Assembly: GCA_963693305.1 (NCBI GenBank)
Contig: OY855912.1
Location: 4,539,001 to 4,603,000 of the forward strand
Source of the DNA: Meandrina meandrites
Taxonomy: Eukaryota; Cnidaria; Anthozoa; Scleractinia; Meandrinidae
Direction of reading: 5' to 3'
Length of the DNA: 64,000 nt
Shown: piece by piece, positions 60,393-64,000 of the stretch
How positions within the stretch are numbered: position 1 is the stretch's first letter
Layout: the number at the start of each line of letters is the position of its first letter
The notes under the pieces: model-generated
The model's database searches: none
The model's input: only the letters and a program-made list of their open reading frames with translations
What the model was told of the DNA's origin: nothing
Program-made: the position numbers and the translations under genes

Positions 60393-62002
60393 GTTCAATC
60401 GATGCAAAGAATTTGACAGACAATTTTTTATCCGATGGATACACTGATGATATATCGATTTTACCACATGTGAAATTTGGAGCAATTTGGCGCTACATTA
60501 TAGAGGACAGTGACGCTAAGAAACAGCTATGTACTGCGAAGCCTCTTGTCAAAGGCTATAACTTTTTCAAATCTGGCCATGTCCTTTCGATAAAATGTAA
60601 AGAATTCGATGGGAAATTCTATGTGAAAAGCCATGTGCTGCTATCAATGAAAAAATCAACCAGTTACAACTGCTGGATAGTTTTACGGAAAGATGGAATG
60701 GTCATGAGTGCATATGATGGCTGCCCTGCTGGAATTGATGGAAGATGCAATCATGTTACTGCAACACTGTTTGCATTGGAAGAATTTCATAAGCAAGAAA
60801 CCACAATTCCGTTAGGGACAGGGGTATCGTCTACCTCTAGGCCATGTACATGGAATGTACCACGGAAGAGAAAGATTGACAACCAGCCCATTTCACAAGT
60901 GACATTCAAAAAACACCAACATTGAAAACCAACAGAGGAAAAAGGTCAAACAAGAACAGCAGAGGACCAGCTATTTCAGAGCGCTCTATCAACAGCACCC
61001 TGCCTCAAATACTGAACTGTACAACTTGTTGTATCAAGTAAAGGAAATTGAAAAGAAGAAAGGAAAGAAGATGGCAGTCAGCCTTATTCTTCCTCAGAAG
61101 CCTCTGGATAGGATATTGTTTCAAGAGATCACTGCTACTTCAAATCAGTTGGTATGCCTGAAGAGAATGTACGTGCCCAGGATGAGATCAATGAGCCACT
61201 GAATCTATCTCCAATTAAAAATCACCCTGTCAGTTTGAGTGAAATGAAGGAAAGGTGTGAGAAAGTGAAGAGAAAGCTTTTTGTTGATGAATCTGATGTT
61301 GAACGAATTCAAAAAGAAACTATAGGCCAGTCTTCAAATGCCAGTTGGAACCTACACAAAAAATGTAGAATAACTGCATCAAAATGGTATCGGATTGCAG
61401 CTATGAGAGAAAGTACATCACCAACAAAGGCCATTCAAGAAGTTTTGCAGTACACTCAAGTTCCACAAACCAGTAAAATGATGGCGGGTTTGCAGAGAGA
61501 ATCATCAATTATCAGAGAATATAGTGAACAGAGGTCTGTTAAAGTGCAACCGTGTGGACTATTTCTTAGCTGCAAGTCCTGATGGAATTGTCAGTGAACT
61601 AGATTCATGTGGCCTTGTGGAGGCAAAACTTGTCTTTTTGGATGAACGTGAAACACTTCAACAAGCACTGGTTAGGAAAAGAATTTTCCTTAACCATCCC
61701 AGTGGTGATGGACACCTTGTTATTAACAACCATCACCAGTACTACTATCAAGTCCAGCAACTGATGTTTGTGACTGAAAAACCCTGGACTGACTTTGTCT
61801 TTAAACGAGCAAGAGAATTAACACACAGGACAGTTCAAATAGTACATGGAATTTTTATTCACAGGGTGAAATTCAGCAGTACATTTTGGGGGAGTCAGTG
61901 CTTCCAAAGTTGGAATCATTTTACCAGGAGCATTGTTTAAGTGAACTTGCATATCCCCGCATCAAAGATGGGTTTGCAAGATTTAGTATGAGAAAGGTGT
62001 AA
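60393..62002 (+). pseudogene. Decayed SWIM zinc-finger / YqaJ-type nuclease gene
   Basis: Protein similarity continues across four frame changes. Frame at 60393-60920 carries a SWIM-like finger (CWIV ... DGCPAGIDGRCNHVTATLFA). It shifts near the A-run at 60908-60913, again near 61150, near 61550, and between 61810 and 61860. The third and fourth pieces hold the YqaJ PD-(D/E)xK nuclease: AASPDGIV, GLVEAKLVF, YYYQVQQLMFVTEKPW; the last ends in ELAYPRIKDGF with a stop at 62000-62002. YqaJ-type exonucleases accompany transposases in ISL2EU-type elements (family knowledge). The frameshifts imply a dead copy unless they are sequence errors. Confidence 0.65.
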
Positions 62003-63569
62003 ATAATGTTATGGTAAACATATCACAATAAGAAGTGAATCATGTCAAATTGTTCAATAATTTCTTTTATTGAATTGTTGCTGTCAATACCCTTGTAATA
62101 TAATATTAAGCATATTTTTATAATTCAGATTACTTTGCAGTGGAAGGTTGAATTCTTGTGTGCTTATTAACAATATTACCACTATTTGGTCAGTCATGAG
62201 TGTTGTCTGATAAGACTCTTATCAGATTAATTTATAATTTATAGCTTTGTCATACTGTATATTACAATTGAGGGCCTGTCAGATTTTGAACCCATTCTGT
62301 TTGAGATCAAACATTATGTATACGTAAAAATTCTTGTCTTGAATTAAATAACATTCATTCATTAGGTACATTTAAGTAATTTTTGTTAAAGTTTCGTTTC
62401 TTCGCCTTTTATAAAGGCAATTATACAATGAGAAAATTTACAATAGTTTAATGTTTAACCTTAAAATATCCACAAGGAGAATATTACACGTGTCTGAACA
62501 TGCACACAATTGTTTTTTCTGTAGTAGGTGTCACAGGACTTTTGAAGCCCCCTCTACTAACTATGATCTCATGAACAGCACAGAGTCAAGCCGAGATAAA
62601 TTCCACAATTGAAGACAGAATTGTATCCACAAAAGACAAGTTAAATTCTTGTCAATATGAATTATTGTGAACATAAAATTATACTGCACATCTTCATATA
62701 TGTGAACAAATTAGTGACTACCAGGTTTTGGCCAGTTTTTGACAACTTTGATGAACAAAGAAACAGATTTTTTACAACATGACCAAAACATCTTCAAAGA
62801 TTTACTGCTGAAAAGTTTTTGACAACTTTGATAACTTTGATAACATAAGAACTTGGAGGCTGTGCATAATGCTGTTTTTATGTCTTACACAGTCAACTCT
62901 CTCTAAACAGACACCTCTATATGACAAACAACTGATGCTGTCCCCTGCGTGCAGTCATTTTAATGTCTATTTTATTCTATCTCTTAAAGCTGAACAACTC
63001 TAAGATGGACAGTTGATGTTGGTGTCTGTCATAGAGAGAGTTGATTGTAATCTGACACTTATGTTTAGGATTGAGTTAGTATTGTTTAATACGTACTTCA
63101 TGTTTGACTGGGTTATTTGGCATTTCCATATTACTTCATATTTGACAGACTTAGGTGTGTTTTGGTGAACGTTTATTAACGAGGACACTTCGTGATGCCT
63201 GTCATAAGGAATGTGTATCTCATTAGCGTTCAATCCTGGACATATCTGATAATAAAGGATGCATCTACTAGTGTTAGTCTCGATCCCTTGTAAAATATTC
63301 TCAAATATCAGTTACTAGTACACCTCTGTGTATTGCCTTATTTCATGGCTTCAGCACTTTCCTGTTGGTATTTGCGAATATTTTACTTTAGAACAATGCT
63401 TACACTGTACAGATGCATCTTTATTCCTTTTGTTCGGTGGCTCTGGTTATTTTGAAACTGGACTATTTAAATGCCAAAGGTAAATGAAATAATTCACGAT
63501 TTTTTAATATGGGCTCACACAATAAAAGATCACAGTCCTAACTATAGTACTTCTGAATATTTGCACTCA
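62003..63569. other. Region between the two convergent transposon genes
   Basis: AT-rich, no protein recognised. Probably internal to the transposon, holding the 3' ends of both genes. Confidence 0.4.
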
Positions 63570-64000
63570 TCAGTCAATCAGTGGAGGAAGAAAGTTTGTG
63601 AGGGCTCCAACAGTAATAAACATGTCACTTGCAACTGGAGCAAGTGTTATGGGAATCCTGCTATCGAATACATGCCATTTTTTTATTCTTTCGACATATC
63701 TTTCCACATGGATTCTTAAGCTGGCAATCTTCTCATTATGTTCCACTTCCTCTCTGCTGAATTGCACTTTCCCTTTTAAAAATGATGGAATGTTTATTGT
63801 CACCCCTTTCTTTGCGAAGTCATCCTGTACATCAAATCCTTTATCAGCCATGACATGATCACCCGGATTCAAATGGTCAATAATGCCACACCTGTTAGTT
63901 AGCTCTCTGTCACTAATACTTTCTGTAAAAAATTCACTTAAAAATCCGAGAGATCCAGCTGGTGAGAGACCAACTAGGGCTTTCATGGTTGTCGTACCTT
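63570..64000 (-). CDS. DDE_Tnp_4-type transposase, C-terminal part (runs off the right edge)
   Basis: The open frame extends past the Met at 63986 to the window end. Motifs of the DDE superfamily endonuclease: KALVGLSPAGSLGFLSEFFT, SISDRELTNR, then MADKGFDVQD (second catalytic Asp) and EKIASLRIHVERYVERIKKW (catalytic Glu). The first Asp and any THAP domain would lie beyond the edge. It is intact over the visible 143 codons and convergent with the SAP/SWIM/YqaJ gene. This pairing fits ISL2EU-type elements; a Harbinger-like or host-domesticated transposase is the alternative. Confidence 0.75.
   Translation of the reverse strand, partial: GTTTMKALVGLSPAGSLGFLSEFFTESISDRELTNRCGIIDHLNPGDHVMADKGFDVQDDFAKKGVTINIPSFLKGKVQFSREEVEHNEKIASLRIHVERYVERIKKWHVFDSRIPITLAPVASDMFITVGALTNFLPPLID

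Noticed and set aside
1..64000. CRISPR arrays, operons, phage or bacterial genes
   Set aside because: No regularly spaced identical repeats with unique spacers and no bacterial gene organisation; spliced genes and eukaryotic transposons throughout.

Overview
The window is animal nuclear DNA, most likely from an anthozoan cnidarian (stony coral or sea anemone). The evidence is: AT-rich sequence; genes split into many short exons with GT/AG introns; tRNA-derived SINEs, Penelope-like elements and many small inverted-repeat transposons; and lipoxygenases that carry the Asn metal ligand known from coral 8R-lipoxygenase. This is inference from sequence; no species can be named.

The core (about 2.9-54 kb) is a cluster of three paralogous genes for secreted lipoxygenase-like enzymes. 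Gene A (+, 6690-18117) and gene B (+, 25372-36164) are in tandem. Gene C (-, 38423-51887) faces gene B tail to tail. I rebuilt all three exon by exon. Every junction keeps frame and the intron phases match, giving predicted proteins of about 681, 750 and 739 residues. Each has a cleavable signal peptide on its own small exon, no PLAT domain, and one (A) or two (B, C) fibronectin type II (FN2) modules. The FN2 modules sit on phase 1-1 exons and are inserted inside the lipoxygenase fold, directly after the conserved GxNP motif. Both HxxxxH iron histidines, the third His and the fourth ligand (Asn) are present. The usual C-terminal Ile is Thr in all three. This is the most interesting system in the window.

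The 5' sides of the genes have been duplicated repeatedly. Gene A has three candidate signal-peptide exons (2943, 4715, 6690). Gene C has an intact one (51832-51887) and, 2 kb upstream, a copy broken by a stop codon (53894-53949). The gene A and gene C 5' regions are inverted copies of each other about 45 kb apart.

Between and inside the genes are mobile elements: three copies of one tRNA-SINE, two other tRNA-SINEs, an hAT-like element (26416-27486) with a second element nested in it, several foldback elements or MITEs, a repeat array at 19.3-21.2 kb, and microsatellites. The right end (about 55-64 kb) is transposon territory: possible recombinase-like exon remnants, Penelope-like endonuclease and reverse-transcriptase fragments, and a decayed SAP/SWIM/YqaJ nuclease gene convergent with a DDE_Tnp_4-type transposase that runs off the edge. 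The last two together resemble an ISL2EU-type DNA transposon. The first 220 bases hold the end of a repeat-rich exon entering from the left.
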